Of a DNA stretch of 41,411 nucleotides, positions 15,002 through 23,721 are shown in pieces. The translations under genes and the position numbers were made by a program. The notes below the pieces were generated by a model. It was not told the DNA's origin, did no database searches, and saw only the letters and a list, made by a program, of their open reading frames with translations. Position 1 is the stretch's first letter. The number at the start of each line of letters is the position of its first letter. Origin of the DNA: Clostridia bacterium (GTDB lineage: Bacteria > Bacillota > Sulfobacillia > RBS10-35 > JAJYVM01); NCBI GenBank assembly GCA_027314765.1, contig DAHVAF010000260.1, forward strand, positions 1 to 41,411, in the 5' to 3' direction.

Positions 15002-16648
15002 GTGCCGACTCTGGCGGAGGCGATGGGCGGTGTCTCCCGGTTCTGGCAGGGCATGAACCCGCGCCGCCGGCGCGGCGTGCTCACCGCCGGGGTCGTGGCC
15101 CTGCTCGCCCTGGGGATCTGGGGCGCCATCGCCGCGCGCGGGCCCGCCATGGCGCCGCTCTTCACCCAGCTGCAGCCGAGCGACGCGGCCGCCATCGTCA
15201 GCCAGCTCCAGTCCCAGCACGTGCCCTACCAGCTGGCGGACAACGGGGCGACCATCATGGTCCCCAAGTCGCAGGTCTACCAGCTGCGCCTGGACATGGC
15301 GGGCAAGGGGCTGCCGAACGCGGGCGTGGTCGGCTTCTCCCTGTTCAACAACCCCAGCATCACGCAGACGCAGTTCGACCAGCAGGTCAACTTCCTGCGG
15401 GCGCTGGAGGGCGAGCTGACCACCACCATCCTCTATATCAACGGGGTGCAGGCCGCCCGGGTCGCGCTGACGCTCCCCAACCAGAGCACCAACTTCCTCA
15501 GCAGCAACAGCACGCCGCCCACGGCCTCCGTGCTGCTGCGCCTGGCGCCCGGCGCCTCGCTCTCCCCGGCTCAGGTGCAGGGCATCATGCACCTGGTCGC
15601 CGCCAGCGTGCAGGGGATGAAGCCCTCGGACGTGACGGTGCTGGACAGCCAGGGCAACATGCTCAGCGCCTTGGTCAATGAGGGCGGCACCGCGGCCGTG
15701 ACCTCGGGCAGCCAGGCCCAGCAGCAGATCGATCTGACGAACCAGTTCGACCAGCAGCTGCAGAACAACCTCCAGGGCCTGTTGTCACAGGTGCTGGGGC
15801 CGGGCAACGTGATCGCGCGCGTGCAGGCGACCCTGAACTTCAACCAGGAGACGCAGACCAGCCAGCTGTTCCAGCCCGTCAAGGGGCAGCCGAACGGCGT
15901 GCTGCAGAGCGTCAACAACCTTAAGGAGACCTTCTCCGGCACCGGCACGCCGCCGGCGCCGGCCGGGACCTCCAGCAACACCCCGAGCTACACCTTCGGC
16001 ACGGCCGGGAGCGGCAAGAACAGCTACACGCAGACGCAGTCGCAGGCCCAGTACGCGGTCAGCCAGACGACCGACCGCACGGTGGTGGCGCCGGGCGCCG
16101 TCACCCGCCTGTCCGTGGCCGTGGCCGTGAACCGCACCCTGACGACAGCCCAGCAGGCGGCCATCACGCAGATGGTCAACGCGGCCATCGGCGCCGACCC
16201 CGCCCGCAAGGACCAGATCACGGTGGTCGGCATGCCCTTCGCGGCCACGGCCACCGGTCTCGTCACCCTGCCGAAGACCGCCGCCAAGCCCTCGCCGGTG
16301 CTGCCACTGGCCCTGGCGGCCGTGGCCGCGGTGGCCGTGATCACGGCCCTGATCCTGACGGTCCTCGGCGGCCGCGGCAACGCCGCCGAGGAGGTGTCCG
16401 CGCAGGCGGAGCGCCGCCTCGCCGAGCAGCTGGTCGGCCGCACCGCGTTCCCGGACCAGAGCGAGGATGGCGACGGCCTCGGCCCCGACGCCGATCTCCT
16501 GGACGGCGACAGCGACCCCAACGCCCTCCGCCGCGCCGCGCGGGCCGAGACCGAGCAGCGCCGGCGCGAGATCGTCTCGGTCGTCCAGCGCCGGCCTGAG
16601 GATGTGGCCAACGTGCTCCGCAGCTGGCTGACGGAGGAGCAGTCCTGA
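15002..16648 (+). CDS. fliF: Flagellar M-ring protein FliF
   Basis: FliF forms the membrane MS ring that carries rod and switch. It has a membrane segment at about residues 24–43 (GVLTAGVVALLALGIWGAIAA) and a second at about 430–452 (LPLALAAVAAVAVITALILTVL). Between them lie ring-building motifs such as APLFTQLQPSDAAAIVSQL, NPSITQTQFDQQVNFLRALEGEL and LTNQFDQQLQ. The cytoplasmic tail ends in VVQRRPEDVANVLRSWL, the FliG-binding helix. GTG 15002 follows GAGGGGGG; the protein has 548 residues. A 90-bp gap separates it from fliE, and its stop shares one base with the fliG start. Confidence 0.95.
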   Translation: MPTLAEAMGGVSRFWQGMNPRRRRGVLTAGVVALLALGIWGAIAARGPAMAPLFTQLQPSDAAAIVSQLQSQHVPYQLADNGATIMVPKSQVYQLRLDMAGKGLPNAGVVGFSLFNNPSITQTQFDQQVNFLRALEGELTTTILYINGVQAARVALTLPNQSTNFLSSNSTPPTASVLLRLAPGASLSPAQVQGIMHLVAASVQGMKPSDVTVLDSQGNMLSALVNEGGTAAVTSGSQAQQQIDLTNQFDQQLQNNLQGLLSQVLGPGNVIARVQATLNFNQETQTSQLFQPVKGQPNGVLQSVNNLKETFSGTGTPPAPAGTSSNTPSYTFGTAGSGKNSYTQTQSQAQYAVSQTTDRTVVAPGAVTRLSVAVAVNRTLTTAQQAAITQMVNAAIGADPARKDQITVVGMPFAATATGLVTLPKTAAKPSPVLPLALAAVAAVAVITALILTVLGGRGNAAEEVSAQAERRLAEQLVGRTAFPDQSEDGDGLGPDADLLDGDSDPNALRRAARAETEQRRREIVSVVQRRPEDVANVLRSWLTEEQS

Positions 16649-17679
16649 TGCCCACCCCCACGCAGACCGTCGTTCAGCAGCATGCGCTCGCCGGGCGGCA
16701 GAAGGCCGCCGCGCTCATGGTGACGCTAGGGCCGGAGTTCGCCGCCCAGGTCTTCCGCCACCTGAAGCAGGACGAGATCGAGCAGCTGACGCTGGAGATG
16801 GCCGCCATGCGCCGCGTCGACCCCGAGGTCAAGGACGACGTGCTGCGCGAGTGCCGCGACCTGATCATGGCCAAGGACTACATCCAGTCCGGCGGCCTGG
16901 ATTACGCGCGCGAGGTGCTGGAGCGCGTGTTCGGCAGCGGCCGCGCCGGCGAGATCATCGACCGGCTGACCGCCACCCTGCAGGTGCGCCCCTTCGAGTT
17001 CGCGCGCCAGTCCGACCCCTCGCAGGTGCTGAACTTCATCCAGCACGAGCACCCGCAGACCATCGCCCTGATCCTGGCCTACCTCAACCCGCAACAGGCC
17101 TCGACCATCCTCTCGGCCCTGGAGCCGGAGCAGCAGGTCGATGTGGCCCGGCGGGTCGCCAGTATGAACAACACCTCGCCCGAGGTGGTCAAGGAGGTCG
17201 AGCGGGTGCTGGAGCGCAAGTTCGCCTCGCTCGTCACCGAGGGCATGGCCCGCGCAGGCGGCGTCGACACGGTGGTCGCCGTGCTCAACCACGCCGACCG
17301 CGCCACGGAGAAGCGCATCCTCACCACCCTGGAGACCGAGGACCCGGAGCTGGCGCAGTCCATCCGCAAGCGGATGTTCGTCTTCGACGACCTGACCCTG
17401 CTGGATGACCGTTCGCTGCAGCGGGCCATGCGCGAGGTCGACCTCAACGGCGACATGCCGCTTGCCCTGAAGGTCGCCGGCGATGAGGTCAAGACCAAGA
17501 TCATGAAAAACCTCAGCAAGCGCGCCGGCGAGATGCTGGCCGAGGCCATCGAGTTGCTCGGCCCCGTGCGCCTGCGCGAGGTCGAGGACGCGCAGCAGCG
17601 GATCGTGGCGGTCATCCGCCACCTGGAGGACGAGGGCGAGATCGTCATCTCCCGCGGGAAGGATGAGATCATTGTCTAA
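16648..17679 (+). CDS. fliG: Flagellar motor switch protein FliG
   Basis: FliG is the rotor protein that contacts the stator and sets torque. The 343 residues contain the N-terminal FliF-binding part (KAAALMVTLGPEFAAQVFRHL), the middle domain with EHPQTIALILAYL and a PEVVKEVERVLE helix, and the C-terminal torque helix MFVFDDLTLLDDRSLQRAMREVD with its conserved charges. ATG 16648 overlaps the fliF stop (TGATG), so translation is probably coupled. Confidence 0.96.
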   Translation: MPTPTQTVVQQHALAGRQKAAALMVTLGPEFAAQVFRHLKQDEIEQLTLEMAAMRRVDPEVKDDVLRECRDLIMAKDYIQSGGLDYAREVLERVFGSGRAGEIIDRLTATLQVRPFEFARQSDPSQVLNFIQHEHPQTIALILAYLNPQQASTILSALEPEQQVDVARRVASMNNTSPEVVKEVERVLERKFASLVTEGMARAGGVDTVVAVLNHADRATEKRILTTLETEDPELAQSIRKRMFVFDDLTLLDDRSLQRAMREVDLNGDMPLALKVAGDEVKTKIMKNLSKRAGEMLAEAIELLGPVRLREVEDAQQRIVAVIRHLEDEGEIVISRGKDEIIV

Positions 17680-18391
17680 GGTCCTCGTCCCACCCCAAAT
17701 CGTGCCGGCGGCTGCGCCGCAGCCGCCGGTCCGAGCACCCCACCAGCCGCAGCCCCGCACCCCGCGGGATACGCAGCCCGATCCGCGGCGGGCCAAGGCG
17801 GCGCCCGCCCTGTGGCAGAACCTGGCGCCGAGGGCGCCGGGCTCCCCCGCGCCCAAGCCGCTCGATCCGGTCGAAACGGCGCGCGCCGAGGCGGATGCGA
17901 TCGTGGACCAGGCTCGCGCAGAAGCGGACCGGGTCCGCGTGCGGGCCCAGGCCCAAGCCGTGGCCGACGGCCGCCAGAAGGCCCGCGCCCAAGCTCGCCT
18001 CGACGTGCGGCGGCTGACACGGCAGGCCCGGTCGCTGGTCCGGGAGGCGCGCGCGCTGCGCGAGCAGGCCCTGGCCCAGCTCAGCGACGACGTGGTGGAG
18101 ACCGCGGTGACCCTGGCCAAGGCGGTGCTCGCGCGCAAGGCGGAGCAGGGCTGTGAGGACCTGCGGCAGCTGGCGCTGCAGCTGATCGCGGAGGCACGCC
18201 AGCCCCGGCGGCTGCAGGCGCATCCCGCCGACGCGCCTTCCCTGGAAGGGGTCGGCGTGCCCGTGGAGGCCAGCGCGGCCATCGCCCGGGGCGGCCTGCT
18301 GCTGCAGGCGGCGGACGGGGAGCGCGACGCGCGCCTGGAGGCGCGGATCGCCCGCCTGGAGGCCGTCCTCAAGGCAGGTGAGCCGCGGTGA
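17672..18391 (+). CDS. fliH: Flagellar assembly protein FliH
   Basis: FliH is the peripheral stalk-like regulator that binds the FliI ATPase and docks it at the export gate. This family is poorly conserved. Here an N-terminal Pro-rich segment (about 1–60) is followed by a long Ala/Arg/Glu coiled coil (about 70–150, AEADAIVDQARAEADRVR and so on) and a C-terminal ATPase-binding-like domain. The call also rests on its place between fliG and fliI. ATG 17663 directly abuts the GGGAAGG site and is unlikely. TTG 17672 has nine bases of spacing and gives MSKVLVPPQIV, a FliH-like beginning. The stop overlaps the fliI start as GTGA. Confidence 0.8.
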   Translation: MSKVLVPPQIVPAAAPQPPVRAPHQPQPRTPRDTQPDPRRAKAAPALWQNLAPRAPGSPAPKPLDPVETARAEADAIVDQARAEADRVRVRAQAQAVADGRQKARAQARLDVRRLTRQARSLVREARALREQALAQLSDDVVETAVTLAKAVLARKAEQGCEDLRQLALQLIAEARQPRRLQAHPADAPSLEGVGVPVEASAAIARGGLLLQAADGERDARLEARIARLEAVLKAGEPR

Positions 18392-19722
18392 CGGTCGAGG
18401 AGACGGTGCTCGCCACGCGGGAGCGCCTCGCGCAGATGCGGCGCGCGGCCGAGGGCCTGCGGCCCGTGGTCCGGGCGGGGCGCGTGACGCAGGTCGTTGG
18501 GCTCCTGATCGAGTCGGAGGGTCCCGATCTCGAGATCGGCGACCTCTGCGAGCTCGGTGGCTCGGTCCTGGCGCAGTGCGTCGGCTTCCGCGAGGACCGG
18601 GTGTTGCTGATGCCGCTGCACGAGGTGGCTGGGCTCTCTGCCGGCGCCCGCGCCGTCGCCCTCGGGCGCAGGCTCCGCGCCCCCTGCGGCCCATCGATGC
18701 TGGGGCGCGTGATCGACGGCCTGGGGCGGCCCCTGGATGGCGGGCCAGTGCCTGACCCTGAGGAATGGCGGCCGACGGAGGCCGAGGCGCTCGCGCCACT
18801 GGCGCGAGCTCCCATCGAAGCGGCTTTGCCGGTCGGGGTCCGCGCCGTCGACGGCTGCCTGACGTGCGGGCGCGGCCAGCGGCTCGGGCTCTTCGCCGGC
18901 AGCGGCGTGGGCAAGAGCACCCTCCTCGGCATGCTGGCCCGCGGCACGGCGGCGGACGTGAACGTCATCGCGCTGGTCGGCGAGCGTGGCCGCGAGGTCG
19001 GGGAGTTTTTGCGCGACGACCTCGGGCCGGAGGGGCTGCGGCGGTCGGTCGTGGTCGTCGCCACCTCGGAGCGGCCGGCCCTGGCCCGCATCCAGGCCGC
19101 CCTGGCCGCCACGACCATCGCCGAGGCCTTCCGGGATGCCGGCAAGCAGGTGCTGCTGCTGATGGACTCCCTGACGCGCTACGCGATGGCGCTGCGCGAG
19201 GTGGGGCTGGCCAGCGGCGAGCCGCCGACGAGCCGCGGCTACACGCCGTCGGTGTTCGCGGCGCTGCCGCGGCTGCTGGAGCGGTGCGGCTCGTCGGCCG
19301 CGGGCGGCATCACCGGCTTTTACACCGTGCTCGTCGAGGGCGATGACATGAACGAGCCGATCGCGGATGCGGCCCGCAGCATCCTCGACGGCCACATCGT
19401 GCTGAGCCGGGCGCTGGGGGAGGCCGGGCACTTCCCGGCGATCGATGTGCTGCAGAGCGTCAGCCGGCTGATGCCGCGGCTCTGCGACCCCGAGCACCTG
19501 GCGGCGGCGCGGCGGGTGCGGCAGGTGCTGGCCACCTACCGCCAGGCCGAGGACCTGATCGACGTCGGGGCCTACAAGCCCGGGGCCAACGCGGACATCG
19601 ACCGCGCCGTGGCCCTGATCGGCCCCGTGCGCGCCTTCCTGCGCCAGGACGTGCAGGACAGGAGCGCCTGGTCGGACACGCGGGCCGCCCTGATGGCGGC
19701 CGTGCGGGAGGGGAGCGCATGA
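18388..19722 (+). CDS. fliI: Flagellum-specific ATPase FliI
   Basis: FliI is the F1-beta-like ATPase of the flagellar export apparatus. Walker A is GSGVGKST (171–178). The Walker B region is QVLLLMDSLTRYA, and the type III ATPase signature PPTSRGYTPSVFAALPRLLERCG follows. GRVIDGLGRPLDGGP precedes the core. The 444 residues are normal. The GTG start overlaps the fliH stop and its own stop overlaps fliJ as ATGA, so fliH–fliI–fliJ are tightly coupled. Confidence 0.96.
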   Translation: MTVEETVLATRERLAQMRRAAEGLRPVVRAGRVTQVVGLLIESEGPDLEIGDLCELGGSVLAQCVGFREDRVLLMPLHEVAGLSAGARAVALGRRLRAPCGPSMLGRVIDGLGRPLDGGPVPDPEEWRPTEAEALAPLARAPIEAALPVGVRAVDGCLTCGRGQRLGLFAGSGVGKSTLLGMLARGTAADVNVIALVGERGREVGEFLRDDLGPEGLRRSVVVVATSERPALARIQAALAATTIAEAFRDAGKQVLLLMDSLTRYAMALREVGLASGEPPTSRGYTPSVFAALPRLLERCGSSAAGGITGFYTVLVEGDDMNEPIADAARSILDGHIVLSRALGEAGHFPAIDVLQSVSRLMPRLCDPEHLAAARRVRQVLATYRQAEDLIDVGAYKPGANADIDRAVALIGPVRAFLRQDVQDRSAWSDTRAALMAAVREGSA

Positions 19723-20171
19723 CGGCCTTCCGGTTCCGGTTGCAGCGCCTGCTGGAGGTGGCCGCCGCCCTGCGCCTGGCGCGGGAGGCGGAGCTGGCCC
19801 AGGCCCAGGCGGTGCGGCGCGCCGCCGAGGCCGAGGTCGCAGCGGCCGCGGCCGGGGTGGCGGCCGAGGAGCGCCGCCACGAGGAGGCGGGCGCATCTGT
19901 CCTCAGCGCGGCGGAGTTCGCGTGGAGCCAGATGGCCGTCGCGGCGGCAGGCCGCGTGCTGGCCGAGCGGGTCGCGGCGGCGCTGGCCGCCGACCGGCTC
20001 GTGCAGGACCGCCACGACGCGTGGCTCGCGGCACGGCAGCAGGAGCAGCGCTACCTGCGCCTCCGTGCTCGGGCCCACGCGCGCTGGCGGCAGATGGAGA
20101 GCGCGGCCGCCCAGGCCGAGCTCGACGACCTCGTCAGCTCCAGACACCGGAGAGGAGGTGAAACAGCCTGA
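19719..20171 (+). CDS. fliJ: Flagellar export protein FliJ
   Basis: FliJ is the small coiled-coil stalk that links the FliI hexamer to FlhA. The 150-residue protein is almost entirely helical, rich in Ala, Arg and Glu, and begins FRFRLQRLLEVAAALR, the typical FliJ opening. A second long helix covers about residues 75–145. The family is weakly conserved, so the call leans on length, coiled coil and position between fliI and fliK. ATG 19719 overlaps the fliI stop. The end of the gene carries the AGGAGGTG site that serves fliK. Confidence 0.85.
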   Translation: MTAFRFRLQRLLEVAAALRLAREAELAQAQAVRRAAEAEVAAAAAGVAAEERRHEEAGASVLSAAEFAWSQMAVAAAGRVLAERVAAALAADRLVQDRHDAWLAARQQEQRYLRLRARAHARWRQMESAAAQAELDDLVSSRHRRGGETA

Positions 20172-21667
20172 TCGCGACAGCTCCAGCCCCAGTCCCGGCT
20201 CCCGTCCCAGGCTCCGTGGCGGGCGCGCCGGCCGGCGGCGGCAGCGGTAACGCCCATGGCAAGGCCAAGGACCCCATGGCCACGTCCTTTGCTGCCGTCA
20301 TGACGGCCGCGGCGGCGACGAAGCCGCAGCAGGCTCCGGTGCCGCACGCCAAGGGCGGCGGCAAGCCCGGCGCCGCTCCGGCGGCAGGCAGGGTTCCCGT
20401 GTCCGGATCGGGGTCCGCTCCGGCGGGCGCGCCCAATGTGCGGCTTCAGTTCGTTGTGGCCGTCGCGGCCACTCCGGCGGCGGGGCGGCCCGGCGGGAAT
20501 CACGCCGTGCCGGCGCCCGCTGGCGGGTCTTCCGGCGGCTCCGCGGTCACGGTCCCGCTCCAGGCCCGTGGCGCCGCCTCCCTCGGGGCGGCGACGGCGG
20601 CCCCCGGCGCACGGTCCGTGTCCGATCCCGCGGCCGGTCCCGGATCCGGTCCCACGGCCGGCACGGGCAGGGCCCCGGCGCAGGCCGCCAGCACGCCGCA
20701 GGGTCCGGCCCTGCTCCAGGGTGCGGCTCTTTCGCAAGGCGAGCCCTCACCGCGAGGCGCGGCCCCGGGCGCGCCATCCGTCCAAGGCACCGGGTCGGCC
20801 CAGGGGGCCGGGCAGTCTCAGGGTCGGGTCCCCGTGCAGGGCATGGCCCCGGCGGCGGGCACGGCCCTGGCGGCAGGTACCGCACGGACTCAGGGTGCGG
20901 CACCCACGCCGCCGGCGCAGGGCACGACGCCTGCCCAGGGCGCGGCACCGGCCAACGTCCCCGTCCCGATCCAGGGGCCGGCCCTCCTCCGTGCCTCCGA
21001 GTCCGCGCAGAAGGCGCCGCAGCCGGCGGCGCCGTCGCCGCTTCAGCCGCTGGCGGGCGCGCCCGCCGGGCAGGTCGCGCCAACGGGGCACCTCGCCCCG
21101 GTCCAGGTGGCCGCAACCCGTGTACAGGCCCCCAGCCCGAGCCGGACGGCCAGCCCGGGCACAGCGGTCCAGGGCATGCCCCCGGCCGCCGTGGCCTCGG
21201 CCCTCGCGGCGCCCGGCCGCTCCGCCCCGCAGGTCCAGTCCGTCAGGGCACCGCAGCCGCCGGCCATGCCGGCTCCCGCGCCGGCGCCGCAGCCGGTGTT
21301 CTCGGTTCCCAGGAACTCGGGCTCCTGGCAGCTCCAGGTGGCCCCGCCCGGCCTCGGCCCCGTACACATCCAGCTGGATCTCCGGGGCGGGTCCCTTGAC
21401 ACGAGCTTTCTTGTCGGCGACGCCGGGGCCAAGTCGGCCCTGGAGTCCGGCCTGGGTGCCCTCCGGGTCAACCTGGCCGGCCAGGGTGTCAACGTCGGCA
21501 GCCTCAACGTGGGGCTCTCACACGGCGGCGGCGGCCAGGGGGAGGCCCACGGGTCGCCCTACAACCGCGGCGGCCGGCAGGCGCCGCAGCAGCTCCACGC
21601 CGCGTCCCTGAGCCCGGGGCGGTCACCGCCGGCCGGGCGCCGATCCGCCCTCAACCTGCTTGGGTAA
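20168..21667 (+). CDS. fliK: Flagellar hook-length control protein FliK
   Basis: FliK measures hook length and switches the export specificity of FlhB. The N-terminal ~370 residues are Ala/Pro/Gly/Gln-rich, with many QG-x-x-P-like repeats, as expected for a molecular ruler. The conserved C-terminal domain is near residue 390–470: WQLQVAPPGLGPVHIQLDLRGGSLDTSFLV, then LRVNLAGQGVNVGSLNV. No ATG is available. A CTG at 20168 lies seven bases after a perfect AGGAGGTG (20153–20160) and overlaps the fliJ stop as CTGA, giving 499 residues. The first conventional start, GTG 20216, has no ribosome binding site and gives 483. I favour CTG. Confidence 0.88.
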   Translation: MIATAPAPVPAPVPGSVAGAPAGGGSGNAHGKAKDPMATSFAAVMTAAAATKPQQAPVPHAKGGGKPGAAPAAGRVPVSGSGSAPAGAPNVRLQFVVAVAATPAAGRPGGNHAVPAPAGGSSGGSAVTVPLQARGAASLGAATAAPGARSVSDPAAGPGSGPTAGTGRAPAQAASTPQGPALLQGAALSQGEPSPRGAAPGAPSVQGTGSAQGAGQSQGRVPVQGMAPAAGTALAAGTARTQGAAPTPPAQGTTPAQGAAPANVPVPIQGPALLRASESAQKAPQPAAPSPLQPLAGAPAGQVAPTGHLAPVQVAATRVQAPSPSRTASPGTAVQGMPPAAVASALAAPGRSAPQVQSVRAPQPPAMPAPAPAPQPVFSVPRNSGSWQLQVAPPGLGPVHIQLDLRGGSLDTSFLVGDAGAKSALESGLGALRVNLAGQGVNVGSLNVGLSHGGGGQGEAHGSPYNRGGRQAPQQLHAASLSPGRSPPAGRRSALNLLG

Positions 21668-21688
21668 CGAAGAAAGGGGGGAGCCAGG

Positions 21689-21976
21689 GTGAGCACGCCC
21701 GTGTCGGGCGCAACCGGCGCGCAGAGCGGCGCCAGCGGCAGCAGCAACGGCTTCAACGTCACGGGGCAGCAGTTTCTGCAGCTGCTCGTGGCGCAGCTGA
21801 AGTACCAGAACCCGCTGCAGCCGATGGACAGCACCCAGTTCCTCAGCCAGTTGGCCACCCTGGAGCAGGTGCAGCTCCTGGAGGGGATCCAGACCGACCT
21901 CAACCAGCTGGTCAAGGGGCAGCAGGCGACCGCCTCCGGCACCCAGGGCCAGGGTAGCGGGGGGTCGGGCGGATGA
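21689..21976 (+). CDS. flgD: Hook-capping protein FlgD (short form)
   Basis: FlgD caps the growing hook. The conserved N-terminal block is complete: FLQLLVAQLKYQNPLQPMDSTQFLSQLATLEQVQ. The protein stops at 95 residues with a Gly/Ser/Gln tail, so the Tudor-like and Fn-like domains of longer FlgD proteins are absent. Because the next gene begins immediately (ATGA overlap) and is itself intact, this looks like a naturally short form rather than a truncation. GTG 21689 follows a GGGGGGAG site. Confidence 0.92.
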   Translation: MSTPVSGATGAQSGASGSSNGFNVTGQQFLQLLVAQLKYQNPLQPMDSTQFLSQLATLEQVQLLEGIQTDLNQLVKGQQATASGTQGQGSGGSGG

Positions 21977-22440
21977 GCGGCATCCGGCCGGTCGGGCCGG
22001 CCGCTGGCCTGGGAGCGCCGCCCGCTCAGGGAGCCGGCCGCGACGCCGCCTTCGGCGCCGCGTTCCAGCAGGCCCTGACGGCGCCGCTCCACCTGTCGGC
22101 CCATGCCGCCGAGCGCCTGCGCCAGGCCGGGCTCAGCCTGGGCCCGGAGGATCTGCGCAGCGCCGAGGCGGCCGTGGCGGCGGCGGGGGCCAAGGGCGGC
22201 CAAACCGCGCTGGTGCTCCTCGGATCGCTGGCCCTGGTGGTCAGCGTGCCGAACCGGACCGTGGTGACCGCGATCGACGGCGCCCGGATGGGCCAGGGGG
22301 TCTTCACCGGGATCGATTCCGCCGTGATCGCCAGGGGGCCGGTCCCCGAGCGGGGGGCCCCGGGGCCGCTGAACGACCGAGGCGGCCCGAGCAACGCCCG
22401 GCCAGAAGGGCCGGGCGTCAGGGAGGACACACACGCATGA
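21973..22440 (+). CDS. Flagellar operon protein (TIGR02530-like)
   Basis: This is a 155-residue protein of the small family often found between flgD and flgE in Firmicutes. The conserved core is LHLSAHAAERLRQAGLSL, then QTALVLLGSLALVVSVPNRTVVTAID and GQGVFTGIDSAVI (about residues 40–118). Its exact job in flagellar assembly is not established. The last ~35 residues are Pro/Gly/Arg-rich and not conserved. The ATG overlaps the flgD stop, and the gene ends at the flgE start (ATGATG). Confidence 0.82.
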   Translation: MSGIRPVGPAAGLGAPPAQGAGRDAAFGAAFQQALTAPLHLSAHAAERLRQAGLSLGPEDLRSAEAAVAAAGAKGGQTALVLLGSLALVVSVPNRTVVTAIDGARMGQGVFTGIDSAVIARGPVPERGAPGPLNDRGGPSNARPEGPGVREDTHA

Positions 22441-23663
22441 TGCAGTCCATGCAGGCCGCGGTTTCCGGCCTGCAGATGCACGAGATGGCGATGAACGCGA
22501 TCGGCAACAACATCGCGAACGTGGACACGCCCGGCTTCAAGTCGAGCACGGTCGACTTCGCCGAGCTGTTCAGCCAGACGCTGCAGGGCGCCACGGCGCC
22601 CACAGCGACAAGCGGCGGCATCGCGCCGTCCCAGATCGGGCTCGGCGTCACCCTTGGCGGCATCTCCGTCGACACGAGCCAGGGGACGCTGCAGGTCACC
22701 GGCAACAACAACGACCTGGCCATCCAGGGCGCCGGCTACTTTGTGCTCCAGGGCGGGTCGGGCCAGCAGGTGTACAGCCGCGTCGGCAGCTTCGAGACGG
22801 ATGCGAGCGGCCACCTTGTGCAGCAGGGCACGGGGGCCCTGGTGCTGGGCTGGTCCGCCAACAACGGCACGATCACCTCCACCAGCAGCCCGCCGGCGTC
22901 TCTGACGATCCCGCTCGACACGACCATCCAGCCGACGGCGACGACGTCGATCACGTTCGCCGGCAACCTCGACGCGCTCGCCACGCTGGGCACGACGGTG
23001 CCTGTGGGCGAGACCGTCTACGATTCGCTCGGCAACACGCAGACCATCGACGTCAGCTTCACCGCCACGGCCACGCCCGGCACGTGGACCTGGGGCGCCG
23101 GGGCGACGCCGACCTTCACGGGCGGCGGCACCATCACCTTCACCAACACGGGCGCCTTCAACACCGTCAGCGGGACGACGGTGACCAGCGCCGCCACACT
23201 GACCGACGGTGCGGCGCAGATGGTCGTCAACCTGAGCTTCGCCGGCATGACGGACTACGCCCAGTCCAGCTCGGCGGCGGCGCCCGACCAGAACGGCAGC
23301 ACCGCGGGCGGACTCGAGTCCTGGACGGTGGACAAGGCCGGCAACATCACAGGCTCGTTCACCAACGGCCGGACGGAGCTGCTGGGGCAGGTCGCCCTGG
23401 CCAACTTCGCCAACCCGGCCGCCCTGACCCAACTGGCGGATGGCTCGCTGCAGGTGAGCAACGACTCGGGTACGGCGCAGATCGCCACGGCCAACACGAA
23501 CGGCCTCGGCGCGATCCAGGCCGGAAGCCTGGAGCAGAGCAACGTCGACCTGAGCAACGAGTTCTCCAACATGATCCAGATCGAGGCGGGCTACCAGGCC
23601 AACGCCAAGGTGATCACCACGGCGAACACGATGCTCCAGTCCCTGATCCAGATGGTGCAGTAG
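22437..23663 (+). CDS. flgE: Flagellar hook protein FlgE
   Basis: FlgE polymerises into the hook. The N-terminal D0 region reads MQAAVSGLQMHEMAMNAIGNNIANVDTPGFKSS, and the C-terminal D0 region reads AGSLEQSNVDLSNEFSNMIQIEAGYQANAKVITT. The Thr/Gly/Ala-rich surface domains lie between (about 130–330), with VYDSLGNTQTIDVSF typical of FlgE rather than FlgF or FlgG. At 408 residues it is of normal hook-protein size. ATG 22437 follows GGGAGG by about nine bases; ATG 22440 is also possible. Confidence 0.92.
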   Translation: MMQSMQAAVSGLQMHEMAMNAIGNNIANVDTPGFKSSTVDFAELFSQTLQGATAPTATSGGIAPSQIGLGVTLGGISVDTSQGTLQVTGNNNDLAIQGAGYFVLQGGSGQQVYSRVGSFETDASGHLVQQGTGALVLGWSANNGTITSTSSPPASLTIPLDTTIQPTATTSITFAGNLDALATLGTTVPVGETVYDSLGNTQTIDVSFTATATPGTWTWGAGATPTFTGGGTITFTNTGAFNTVSGTTVTSAATLTDGAAQMVVNLSFAGMTDYAQSSSAAAPDQNGSTAGGLESWTVDKAGNITGSFTNGRTELLGQVALANFANPAALTQLADGSLQVSNDSGTAQIATANTNGLGAIQAGSLEQSNVDLSNEFSNMIQIEAGYQANAKVITTANTMLQSLIQMVQ

Positions 23664-23674
23664 GCGGATCGGAA

Positions 23675-23700
23675 GGGGAGGGGCCGCATGGCCCCTCCCC
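23675..23700 (+). other. Intra-operon hairpin between flgE and fliL
   Basis: An 11-bp perfect stem (23675–23685 with 23690–23700) closes a four-base GCAT loop right after the flgE stop and just before the fliL ribosome binding site. There is no T-run, so it is more likely an mRNA-stability or processing hairpin than a terminator. The neighbouring gene pairs in this operon mostly overlap, so this 58-bp gap stands out. Confidence 0.6.
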
Positions 23701-23721
23701 ACCGGAGGAGGAGCAAAGCGC

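Noticed and set aside
21689..21976. flgD as a frameshifted or truncated gene
   Set aside because: The following gene is intact, overlaps by the usual ATGA and belongs to a known flagellar-operon family, so no FlgD remainder exists downstream. Short FlgD proteins occur in Firmicutes.
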